Made by a program: the position numbers and the translations under genes
Shown: positions 12,380 to 20,380 of the stretch, piece after piece
Layout of the letters: each line of letters begins with the position of its first letter
Numbering within the stretch: position 1 is the stretch's first letter
Notes under the pieces: model-generated
Databases searched by the model: none
Seen by the model: only the letters and a program-made list of their open reading frames with translations
Told to the model about the DNA's origin: nothing
Assembly: GCA_963614215.1 (NCBI GenBank)
Contig: CAVECB010000016.1
Coordinates: forward strand, 1-39,046
From: CAVAWX01 sp963614215
GTDB lineage: Bacteria > Actinomycetota > Coriobacteriia > Coriobacteriales > QAMH01
DNA length: 39,046 nt
Reading direction: 5' to 3'

Positions 12380-13459
12380 ATGGCACTGACGGATGATTTG
12401 GCAAAGCTGCGCGACGACACGCTTTCCGCGGTTCGAGCCGCGGCCGACACGGCGGGCCTCGAGGAGCTGCGCATAGGCGTGCTGGGCAAGAAAGGCACGC
12501 TCACGGCGGCGCTGCGCGGCATGCGCGACGTGCCCAAAGAGGAGCGCCCCGCCGTGGGGCGCGTGGTCAACGAGGTGCGCGAGGCCGTCGAGTCCGCGCT
12601 CGAGGCGCGCAAGCGCGAGCTGGGCCGCGCCGAACTGGAGGCCGCTATGGCCGCCGGTGCCGTGGACGTGACCTTGCCGGGCCGCGCCCAGACCATCGGC
12701 AGCGAGCACCTGATCACCCACATCATCCGCGAGGTCTCCGACATCTTCGCCGGGCTGGGCTACGAGATAGAAGGCGGGCGCGAGGTCGAGACCGACTGGT
12801 ACAACTTCACCGCCCTCAATGCCCCGAAAGACCATCCCAGCCGCTCGATGCAAGACACCTTCTACCTGCTCGACCGTTCAGGCGACGTGGCCGATGTGCG
12901 CGGCGAGTCCGACGTGTTGCTGCGCACCCAGACCTCGGGCACGCAGGTACATGTGATGGAGGAGAAAAAGCCGCCCATCTACATGATTTCGCCCGGCAAG
13001 GTCTATCGCCGCGACGTGGCCGACCCCTCGCATCTGCCGCAGTTTCACCAGATAGAGGGGCTGGTCGTGGACGAGGGCATTAGCTTCGCGGACCTGAAAG
13101 GCACGTTGGAGCATTTTGTGCGCGCGTTTTTCGGCCCGGATCGCAAGACGCGCCTGCGCGCGCATTTCTTCCCCTTCACCGAGCCTTCCGCCGAAGCCGA
13201 CGTTTCGTGCGGCATCTGCGGCGGCACGGGCGAGGTCGACGGCGCGCCCTGCCGTTTTTGCAAGCATACGGGCTGGGTCGAGGTGCTGGGCTGCGGCATG
13301 GTCGACCCCAACGTCTTCGAGTACGTGGGCATCGACCCCGAGCGCTATAGCGGATTTGCGTTCGGCGTGGGCGTCGAGCGTCTGGCCTGCCTGCGCTACG
13401 ACGTGCCCGACCTGCGCATGCTGCTTGAAGGCGACATGCGCTTCCTGCGGCAGTTCTAG
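12380..13459 (+). CDS. pheS: Phenylalanine--tRNA ligase alpha subunit
   Basis: A 359-residue class II aminoacyl-tRNA synthetase subunit that makes Phe-tRNA(Phe) as an alpha2beta2 enzyme with PheT. The N-terminal coiled coil spans about 1-80. The catalytic core includes LLRTQTSGTQV, the motif 2 stretch KVYRRDVADPSHLPQFHQIEG, and GVGVERLACLRY as motif 3. A four-Cys insert (CGICGG, CRFCKHTGW) precedes LGCGMV; this Cys-rich version occurs in many Gram-positive anaerobes and probably binds zinc. I chose ATG 12380 (MALTDDL) for spacing from AGAGAGG; ATG 12374 is possible. pheT follows after 87 bases, presumably in the same operon. Confidence 0.95.
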   Translation: MALTDDLAKLRDDTLSAVRAAADTAGLEELRIGVLGKKGTLTAALRGMRDVPKEERPAVGRVVNEVREAVESALEARKRELGRAELEAAMAAGAVDVTLPGRAQTIGSEHLITHIIREVSDIFAGLGYEIEGGREVETDWYNFTALNAPKDHPSRSMQDTFYLLDRSGDVADVRGESDVLLRTQTSGTQVHVMEEKKPPIYMISPGKVYRRDVADPSHLPQFHQIEGLVVDEGISFADLKGTLEHFVRAFFGPDRKTRLRAHFFPFTEPSAEADVSCGICGGTGEVDGAPCRFCKHTGWVEVLGCGMVDPNVFEYVGIDPERYSGFAFGVGVERLACLRYDVPDLRMLLEGDMRFLRQF

Positions 13460-13546
13460 GTTTTGGTGAAAAGACGTGCGGGCCGCCGCGGCATTGCCAG
13501 GCGGCGAGCGCGATGCGAGCGATAGCGTGACGAGAGGAGAAACCGC

Positions 13547-15991
13547 ATGCTGGTTTCGTTGAAATGGCTGAAGGAATTCGTCGAGGTGCCGGACGGCCTG
13601 CAGGATTTCTGCGACCGCCTCGATCTGACGGGCGTGGGCGTCGAGGGCGTGCAGAAAATCGGCGACGCGCTCGACGGCGTGGTCGTGGGGCACGTTTTGA
13701 CCTGCGAGCCGCATCCCGACTCCGACCACATGCACGTCACGACCGTGGACGTGGGTGCTGAAGAGCCGCTGCAAATTGTGTGCGGCGCCCCGAACGTGCG
13801 CGCGGGTCTGAAGGTGGCCGTCGCCTGCGTGGGCTGCGTGTTGCCGGGCGACGTGAAGATAAAGAAGAGCAAGCTGCGCGGCGTCGTGTCGGCGGGCATG
13901 ATCTGCTCGGCGCGCGAGCTGGGGCTGGGCACCGACCACGAGGGCATCATGGAGTTGCCGGATGATGCGCCTGTGGGCGTGGCCTTTGCCGAGTGGCGTG
14001 GCGCGGGCGACACGGTGCTCGATTTGGAGATTACCCCGAACCGCCCCGACCAGCTGTCCATGCGCGGGTTCGCCCGCGAGGTGGGCGCCATCTATCACGT
14101 GCCGTGGAGCTACGAGTCGCCCTGCGAGGTGCCAGGCCCTGTTGGCGGCGAGGATGTGGCCGACCTCGTGGACGTCGAGGTTGCCGATGCCGAGCTGTGC
14201 CCGCGCTACACGGCGCGCGTCATACGCGGGGTGAAGGTGGGTCCCAGCCCCGAGTGGCTCGTCGAGCGCATCACTGCTGTGGGCGCGCGCCCCATCAACA
14301 ACGTCGTGGACGTGAGCAACTACATCCTCTTCGAGCTGGGCCAGCCCCTGCACACCTTCGATTTGCGCGCGTTTCCGAAAGGCACCGACGGCAAGCACCA
14401 TGTGCGCGTTGAGGCGGCCCGCGACGGGCAGAAGTTCACCACCCTCGACGGCGAGGAGCGCGAGCTGAGCGCCGACACGACCCTCATTTCCAACGGCGAT
14501 GAGGCCGTGGCGCTTGCGGGCGTGATGGGCGGCTTGGACAGCGAGGTCGTCGACGACACCACCGACATCTTGCTGGAGAGCGCGACCTTTTCCACGGCGC
14601 ACACGAGCCGCACGAGCCGCAATCTCGGGCTGGTCAGCGAGGCCTCGCTTCGCTACGAGCGCGGGGTGGACGCGAGCACCTGCGACGAGTTCGGCCAGAT
14701 TGCGGCCGCCCTTATCGCGGACGTGTGCGGCGGCACCGTGTGCCCGGGCGTGGTGGATGTCTATCCGACGCCGGCCGTCTGCCCGCGTATCACGCTGCGC
14801 CCGGACCGTCTGCGCGCGCACGTGGGCGCCGACATCTCCGATGATGAGCAGTTCACCATATTGCGCGACTTGGGCTGCGAGATCGAGGGGGCGCAAGGCG
14901 ACGCGAGCGTCACGGTCGTCGCGCCCACTTTCCGCCCCGATCTCACGCGCGAGGCCGACCTCTACGAGGAAGTGCTGCGCATCTGGGGCATGGACCGCGT
15001 CGAGTCCACGCTGCCGGGCAGCGCGCACGCCGGCGGGCGCACCCAGGCCCAAGAGCGCGCCGAGCTCGTGGCTCGCACCCTGCGCGCCTGCGGCCTGAAC
15101 GAGACTTTGACCTACTCGCTGGTGCCGGCCGACGACCAAGAGCGCCTGCGCATGCCCGACGACGGGCTGGGCGAGGCCGTCGAGCTGCTCAACCCCATGA
15201 GCAGCGAGCAGTCCGTCATGCGCCGCAGCATCGTGCCCGGGCTTTTGCGTTCGCTGGCCTACAACGAGTCGCGCGGCGTCTCCAACGTGCAGCTCTTCGA
15301 GCGCGGCGTCGTCTTCGGCGCGGCCGACGGACGCAAGAACCCCAAGGAGCGCACCCGCATCGCTGCCGTGCTCGCGGGCGCGTTCCACGACAAGGCATGG
15401 AACGACGAGCCGGACACGCTGGGCTTTTTCGACGCGAAGGGCATCGTGGAAAACCTCGTGCGCGAGCTGGCCGTGCCGCGTGTGCGCTTCAAGGCGCTCG
15501 ATGCCGACGAGGCGCCGTGGCTGCAGCCGGGGCGCGCCGCGCAGGTGCTGTCCGGCGGCTCGGTGCTGGGCTGGGTTGGCGAGATTCATCCGCTGGCCGC
15601 CCGCGCCTTCGACGTGGACGGCGCCGTCGCGGCCTTCGAGCTCGACGAGCGCCAATTGCTTTCCTGCGCGACGCCGCAGCGCCCCTACGTGGACGTGCCC
15701 GAGTTTCCGCCCGTCGAAGCCGACCTGGCCATCGTCGTGGACGAGGACGTTTCCGCCGAGCGCGTGGCTCAGTGCATCGAGAGCGCGGGCAAGAAGGCAC
15801 ACCTGGAAAGCGTGCGTCTCTTCGACGTGTACCGCGACGAGCGGCGCGTGGGCGCGGGCAAGAAGTCGCTGGCCTGGCGGCTGGTGTTCCGCGCGGCCGA
15901 CCGCACCCTCACGGGCGAGGAAGTGGAGAAGGCCTACGCGCGCATCGTGAAGAAGGTCACCGGCGCGACAGGCGGCGAGGTGCGCTCCTAG
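13547..15991 (+). CDS. pheT: Phenylalanine--tRNA ligase beta subunit
   Basis: An 814-residue partner of PheS. Domains in order: N-terminal methionyl-type tRNA-binding OB fold (about 40-150, with VLTCEPHPDSDHMHV and VCGAPNVR), B3/4 editing domain (about 205-370, including RPINNVVDVSNYI and GVMGG), B5 DNA-binding-like domain (about 405-475), catalytic-like core, and C-terminal FDX-ACB anticodon-binding domain (about 715-812, FPPVEADLAIVVDEDV and VTGATGGEVRS). All expected parts are present. The ATG has GAGGAG at a good distance. The stop-codon region is the first unit of a three-copy tandem repeat that runs into the gap. Confidence 0.96.
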   Translation: MLVSLKWLKEFVEVPDGLQDFCDRLDLTGVGVEGVQKIGDALDGVVVGHVLTCEPHPDSDHMHVTTVDVGAEEPLQIVCGAPNVRAGLKVAVACVGCVLPGDVKIKKSKLRGVVSAGMICSARELGLGTDHEGIMELPDDAPVGVAFAEWRGAGDTVLDLEITPNRPDQLSMRGFAREVGAIYHVPWSYESPCEVPGPVGGEDVADLVDVEVADAELCPRYTARVIRGVKVGPSPEWLVERITAVGARPINNVVDVSNYILFELGQPLHTFDLRAFPKGTDGKHHVRVEAARDGQKFTTLDGEERELSADTTLISNGDEAVALAGVMGGLDSEVVDDTTDILLESATFSTAHTSRTSRNLGLVSEASLRYERGVDASTCDEFGQIAAALIADVCGGTVCPGVVDVYPTPAVCPRITLRPDRLRAHVGADISDDEQFTILRDLGCEIEGAQGDASVTVVAPTFRPDLTREADLYEEVLRIWGMDRVESTLPGSAHAGGRTQAQERAELVARTLRACGLNETLTYSLVPADDQERLRMPDDGLGEAVELLNPMSSEQSVMRRSIVPGLLRSLAYNESRGVSNVQLFERGVVFGAADGRKNPKERTRIAAVLAGAFHDKAWNDEPDTLGFFDAKGIVENLVRELAVPRVRFKALDADEAPWLQPGRAAQVLSGGSVLGWVGEIHPLAARAFDVDGAVAAFELDERQLLSCATPQRPYVDVPEFPPVEADLAIVVDEDVSAERVAQCIESAGKKAHLESVRLFDVYRDERRVGAGKKSLAWRLVFRAADRTLTGEEVEKAYARIVKKVTGATGGEVRS

Positions 15992-16047
15992 GCGTGTTCC
16001 TGTGCGCTCCTAAACGCGTTCCCTTGCGCTCTTAGGGGCGTCCCCGA
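15980..16047. repeat. Three imperfect 22-23 bp tandem repeats on the pheT stop codon
   Basis: GTGCGCTCCTAGGCGTGTTC, GTGCGCTCCTAAACGCGTTC and TGCGCTCTTAGGGGCGTCCC follow head to tail. The first contains the pheT stop TAG, so the gene end appears to have been duplicated twice and then diverged. Confidence 0.75.
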
Positions 16048-16139
16048 GCGCATGCCCGGGCGCCCCCCTAGGGGCACTAGTATTGTGGGAAAGGAATGTG
16101 ACGGAGAGGTACTTCCGATGCCGCGCCCCTTGCGGCGGG

Positions 16140-16145
16140 TACAAT
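16140..16145 (+). promoter_or_regulatory. Candidate -10 box of the glycosyltransferase gene
   Basis: TACAAT, about 85 bases before the GTG start. The -35 is not convincing. Confidence 0.35.
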
Positions 16146-16231
16146 AGACCGGACACGCGACGCGATGCTTTGCGGCAAACGCCTGCCGCATGTGTTCGCG
16201 CCGACTTTTCAAAACCAGGTTGGGAGTAGCG

Positions 16232-18127
16232 GTGAAGTACAAACTTGCGAACCTCTTGTTCGACGGCCTTGATTTGTTCTTGAACTACCCGTCGCTTCTG
16301 TACAGGCAGGAGAAGGGCGCGTGCGTGCCCGAGTCGGACCCCTCGGGGCTGCGCATCCCCGCAGGCGCCGAGGTCGATTTCACCACCTACTTCAACGCCT
16401 TGTCCGTGTACAAGTGGAAGAGGTACACGGTGGCCGAGCGCTTTTTCGTGCGCTTCATGCACAAGGGAGCCGCGTTCGACCTCGTGCAGCGCTGCGCGGG
16501 CAACTTCGACTGGACGTCTGTGGAGGTGCCCGGCACGCAAGTGCACGTCGAGGCCAGCGACGAGTGGCGCGAGTTCAGCGTCGAGCTGGACATCTCCGAC
16601 ACCGAGGTGCTGCACGGCTTTTCCATTTGCGCGCAAGGCGAACTGTCCGTTGCGAACGCCTGGTACTACACCGAGGTCGACGAGGGGCAGGTCCGCGACA
16701 TCGAGCTTGCGCTTGCCACGACCACGTTCAAGAAGGAATCCTACGTGCTCGCCAACCTGGCGCGTCTGCGTGCCGGTGTCATCGAGTCCGACGAGCCGAT
16801 TGCACGGCATTTCCGGGTCCACGTCGTGGACAATGGCCGCACGCTTGCCGCCGCCGACGTCGAGTCCGAGCGCATCGAGTTGCACCCGAACCCCAACGTG
16901 GGCGGGTCCGGCGGGTTCGCGCGCGGCATGATAGAGGCGATGGAGCAGGAGCCGAAGGCCACACACGTACTGCTCATGGACGACGACGTCGAGGTCTTGC
17001 CCGAGAGCTTCATCCGCTCGTTCAACCTGCTCAGCCTTGCCAAAGACAAATATACCGAGGCGTTTTTGTCCGGCGCGATGATGAGCCTCGAAGAGCCGAA
17101 CCTGCGCACGGAAGACCTCGGGTTTTTCACGAAGAAGGGCAATTTCTTGCCGTTGAAGCCGGAAGGCCGCATGACGAACGTGCACGATGTGGTGGAAACC
17201 GAGGTCTATCGCATCCCCACCGACCTGCACGCCGACACCGCCCAGCAGTACGCGGGCTGGTGGTATTGCGCGATTCCCGTCTCGACGGTGGAGCGCGTCG
17301 GCCTGCCGCTGCCGCTGTTTGTTCGCTCCGACGACGCGGAGTACGCGCTGCGCTGCAAGCCGCGCTTCATGACGATGAGCGGCATCTGCGTGTGGCACAA
17401 CGCCTTCCTCTTCAAGTACAGCGCCGCCGTCGAACGCTACCAGGTCAGCCGCAACACTTTGGTCAGCCAGGCCACGTCAGGCATTGCTCCTTTGTCGAAC
17501 TTCCTGCGCGAAATTCACCGCGAGGTCCAGCTCGACCTAAAGAAGTTCAACTACTGCGACGCGGAGCTGGCCGTGAAGGGGTTGGAGGATTTTTTGCGCG
17601 GCCCGGACTTCATCGCGCATCCGGTGGGCGAGGCTCGCTTCATGGAGGCCAACCGCGAGAAGGAGAAGATGCTGTCGCTTGACGAGCTTGCTGTCGAGGC
17701 CGAAAAGCTCGGGGTGGACATCTCAAAGCTCACCTACACCGGCATCAACCAGCCGGGGTCGCGCAGCGAGGTCGAGGCGGCCCAGGACTTCATCACCTGC
17801 AACGGCCAGCGCTTCTTCGACGAGAACAGCAAACGCAAGGGCAAGGTCGCGGTCATCGACGCCGCCGGGTGGGTGTATCCGTCGGGCAGGATTCGCAACG
17901 CGGAGATTCTCGTCGTCGTCGATATGCCCAACAAGAAGGGCGCGATTCGCCGTATGGACAAGCAGCGTTTCAAGGAAGTGTGGTCGCGCTACAAGGCGGC
18001 GGAAAAAGAGTTCAAGAAGCGCAAGACCGAGCTATACGCTGCGTACGCCGCGAGAAAAGACGAGTTCACCTCTGTCGATTTTTGGAAGCGCTACATCGCC
18101 GAGGCGCAGGAGGGGCTGCAGGCCTAG
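16232..18127 (+). CDS. GlfT2-like galactofuranosyltransferase (GT2 family)
   Basis: A 631-residue polymerising glycosyltransferase. Mycobacterial GlfT2, of almost the same length, adds galactofuranose from UDP-Galf to build cell-wall galactan. The matching residues are present: LLMDDDVEV (D250-D252) for the metal, RSDDAEYALR (D367-D368) for the catalytic acid/base region, and VWHNAF (H389); GGSGGFARGM lies before the DDD. An N-terminal beta domain (about 1-150) and a long helical C-terminus fit GlfT2. The acceptor here is unknown, as this group lacks a mycolyl-arabinogalactan wall. The GTG start has GGGAG at seven bases; an ATG 14 codons upstream is possible. It faces a minus-strand envelope cluster that includes a UGM-like flavoprotein. 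Confidence 0.82.
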   Translation: MKYKLANLLFDGLDLFLNYPSLLYRQEKGACVPESDPSGLRIPAGAEVDFTTYFNALSVYKWKRYTVAERFFVRFMHKGAAFDLVQRCAGNFDWTSVEVPGTQVHVEASDEWREFSVELDISDTEVLHGFSICAQGELSVANAWYYTEVDEGQVRDIELALATTTFKKESYVLANLARLRAGVIESDEPIARHFRVHVVDNGRTLAAADVESERIELHPNPNVGGSGGFARGMIEAMEQEPKATHVLLMDDDVEVLPESFIRSFNLLSLAKDKYTEAFLSGAMMSLEEPNLRTEDLGFFTKKGNFLPLKPEGRMTNVHDVVETEVYRIPTDLHADTAQQYAGWWYCAIPVSTVERVGLPLPLFVRSDDAEYALRCKPRFMTMSGICVWHNAFLFKYSAAVERYQVSRNTLVSQATSGIAPLSNFLREIHREVQLDLKKFNYCDAELAVKGLEDFLRGPDFIAHPVGEARFMEANREKEKMLSLDELAVEAEKLGVDISKLTYTGINQPGSRSEVEAAQDFITCNGQRFFDENSKRKGKVAVIDAAGWVYPSGRIRNAEILVVVDMPNKKGAIRRMDKQRFKEVWSRYKAAEKEFKKRKTELYAAYAARKDEFTSVDFWKRYIAEAQEGLQA

Positions 18128-18152
18128 CCCCTTGGCTGCAGGCCTAGCCCCT
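18114..18152. repeat. 19-bp tandem duplication on the glycosyltransferase stop codon
   Basis: GGCTGCAGGCCTAGCCCCT occurs at 18114-18132 and 18134-18152 without mismatch. The first copy includes the stop codon. It fills the whole 26-base gap to the convergent gene. Confidence 0.9.
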
Positions 18153-18153
18153 C

Positions 18154-20241
18154 TCAAGACGCCCCGAAGACGCCCGCTATCTGGGTGTAGAGCTCGGGGT
18201 TGCAGGCGGCGATGCTGTCGTATTGGCCCGGCTCGACGACGATGCAGGCGGTCAACAGCAGGGAGTAGGCGAGCGCCGCGACGACCACGCCTTTTAGCAC
18301 GCGCGCCCTCGTCTGCTGCTGTGCGTTTTGCCCCCATCCCTTCAACAGCTGCCAGATGTTTACCGTGCACACGATTGAGGCAAGGAAGAGGAAGTCGGCG
18401 AAATAGCGGCGCGTGACCCCGGCGTTGCGTATGTCCACGACTAGCACGACGAGCGCGATCACGCACACCGCCGCGCGGAAAAAGCGCACGCCGGGCATGC
18501 TCTTGTCGAGGCGGATCCACGGCGAGGCGAAGATGAAGAGCAGCAGCGGCATGAGGAAGAAAACGCCGCCGTACATGGGCTCGGAGGGAACCCAACCATA
18601 GGGAAACTCCATCGCCGTGGTGCGTATCCAGGGGAATGTCCGCGCGAAATCGGGCAGTTGCAGGAGGTAGTAGTACATGCAGCGCACGGTGGTCTTTTTG
18701 GCCTGCACGTAGTTTTGCATGTCGAAACCGGTGAGGTTGTAGTGGCTTCCGCCGTTGAGGGGCGACCCGAAGCGGATGTAGTTGTAGTAGAGCAGCGGCG
18801 CGAGGCACACGAGGATGGCCGCGACAATCGCTGCGCTGGGGGCAAGGCCCGTGCGCGAGAACAGGAGCCGCCTCTTGAATATCTCGCCCCAAAACAGGGG
18901 GAATGCCAAAAAGCAGGCCAGCAGGAACTGCGGACGGCAGCCGAAGTTCATCACCATGAAAAAGGCGCCCAGCGCAAGCCAGACGGTCGGCTGCGCGACG
19001 AGGTGCGCTTCTATCTGCGCCTGTTCGGTGTAGGCGCGTTTGGCCTTAAACCAGCAGGCCAGCCCTAGCGCGGTGACGATGAGGGAGGCAAGGATGGGAA
19101 CCGAGTAGAAGCGGCTGACGAAGGCGAGGTAGCTGACGTTGCTTGCAAGCCACACGAGCAGGTAGCCGGCCACGAGCGCGAAAAGCGGCGGGCGGCGCCT
19201 GTAGAACCACGAGCCTAGTTGCCACACCATCACGGCCAGCGCGACGCACATCAACAGCGAGAGGAAGAGCACGGCGTCGGGCGTTGAGAGGTCTGTGCCT
19301 GTGACGAGTAGGTAGGGCAGGTAGACGAGGGCGGCGGGCACGACGCCGAAGTAGCAGTAGTAGTGGCCGTCGTAGTAGGCGTAGTCCCAGTACACGTCGC
19401 AGCCGTAGGTCTGAATCATCTCGCAGCGGTCCTGGAAGCTGTAGGGGTTTGCCAGCTGTGTGAGGTGCTCGTCGACCGGCAGGTCGAGGTAGGCGTGTCC
19501 CTCGCTGAGGGCGCGTGCCTGGTAGGCGTACTGGTTGTTGTCCAGCACGTGCAGGAAGCTCTCGTGTTTGAACGGTTCGTAGTAGCCGGAAAAATCGTGC
19601 GTCGGCAGGTTGATGAAAAAGACGGCGACGCAGGAGAGGACGACCACGATGGCGTAGACGGCGGCGGTGCGCGTGCGGTGGGGCGCGGGGGTGGACGCAG
19701 GCGCAGGGGCGGGTGCAGACGTTGGCTTGGATGTGGATTCAGGAGCGGGCGTGGCCGCGGTCGCGGACATGCCTTTTGCCGCGGATGCCGATGCTTGCGC
19801 TGCCGTGGGGTTGGTCGTCCCTTTGGGGGCGTGCGCCTTCGAGGGCGTGTCGTGCTGCTCGAGGAAGATTTTGCGCGTGATGAAGTTGTAGACCATGACC
19901 AGCGCGGTGGCGACGAGCTTGCCCGCCCATTCGGCGATGCTGCACACGTCTACGCAGGCCCACAAGAAGATCTGGTTTAACACCAGCCCGAACACGCTCA
20001 AGACAAAGAAAATGGTGAACTGCTGCATCGCCGTCTGCGTCTCCTTGCCCTGGAAGACGTAGCGCATCGAGGCGGCGTAGTTGAAGACGGTCGAGACAAG
20101 AAACGAGATGGCGGCGGCGACGAGGTAGTTCACCCCGAACAGGTAGGTGAGGGCGAGGAAGATGCCGTAGTCGATGCAAAACGCGATGAAGCCGACGATG
20201 CCGAACTTCACTATCTGGGCTATGAGCTTCCCCAACTTCAT
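18154..20241 (-). CDS. GtrA-domain membrane protein fused to a multi-pass glycosyltransferase-like domain
   Basis: A 695-residue membrane protein in two parts. Residues about 8-130 are a GtrA domain with four membrane segments (IVKFGIVGFIAFCIDYGIFL is the typical start; FNYAASMRYVF and NFITRKIF are typical later motifs), normally a small protein that helps flip lipid-linked sugars. A Pro/Ala/Thr-rich linker of about 55 residues follows. The rest has about nine hydrophobic segments with an extracytoplasmic loop containing YWDYAYYDGHYYCYFGV, in the style of GT-C transferases; I do not recognise its exact family. The start at MKLGKLIAQ has GAGGAG about ten bases upstream. It is the last gene of a minus-strand run, 139 bases after the flavoprotein. 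Confidence 0.75.
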   Translation of the reverse strand: MKLGKLIAQIVKFGIVGFIAFCIDYGIFLALTYLFGVNYLVAAAISFLVSTVFNYAASMRYVFQGKETQTAMQQFTIFFVLSVFGLVLNQIFLWACVDVCSIAEWAGKLVATALVMVYNFITRKIFLEQHDTPSKAHAPKGTTNPTAAQASASAAKGMSATAATPAPESTSKPTSAPAPAPASTPAPHRTRTAAVYAIVVVLSCVAVFFINLPTHDFSGYYEPFKHESFLHVLDNNQYAYQARALSEGHAYLDLPVDEHLTQLANPYSFQDRCEMIQTYGCDVYWDYAYYDGHYYCYFGVVPAALVYLPYLLVTGTDLSTPDAVLFLSLLMCVALAVMVWQLGSWFYRRRPPLFALVAGYLLVWLASNVSYLAFVSRFYSVPILASLIVTALGLACWFKAKRAYTEQAQIEAHLVAQPTVWLALGAFFMVMNFGCRPQFLLACFLAFPLFWGEIFKRRLLFSRTGLAPSAAIVAAILVCLAPLLYYNYIRFGSPLNGGSHYNLTGFDMQNYVQAKKTTVRCMYYYLLQLPDFARTFPWIRTTAMEFPYGWVPSEPMYGGVFFLMPLLLFIFASPWIRLDKSMPGVRFFRAAVCVIALVVLVVDIRNAGVTRRYFADFLFLASIVCTVNIWQLLKGWGQNAQQQTRARVLKGVVVAALAYSLLLTACIVVEPGQYDSIAACNPELYTQIAGVFGAS

Positions 20242-20380
20242 GGACGTGCGTCTCCTCGTTTTTCGTTTTCCCGCATGGCGCGTGCTGTGTCTGCCGCGCG
20301 ATGCTATGTTGCAGTGTGTCGTGCCGTGTCCGTGCGCCGCACCTGGCATGGTGTAAACCGGGCGCGAGTATAGCAAGCGC

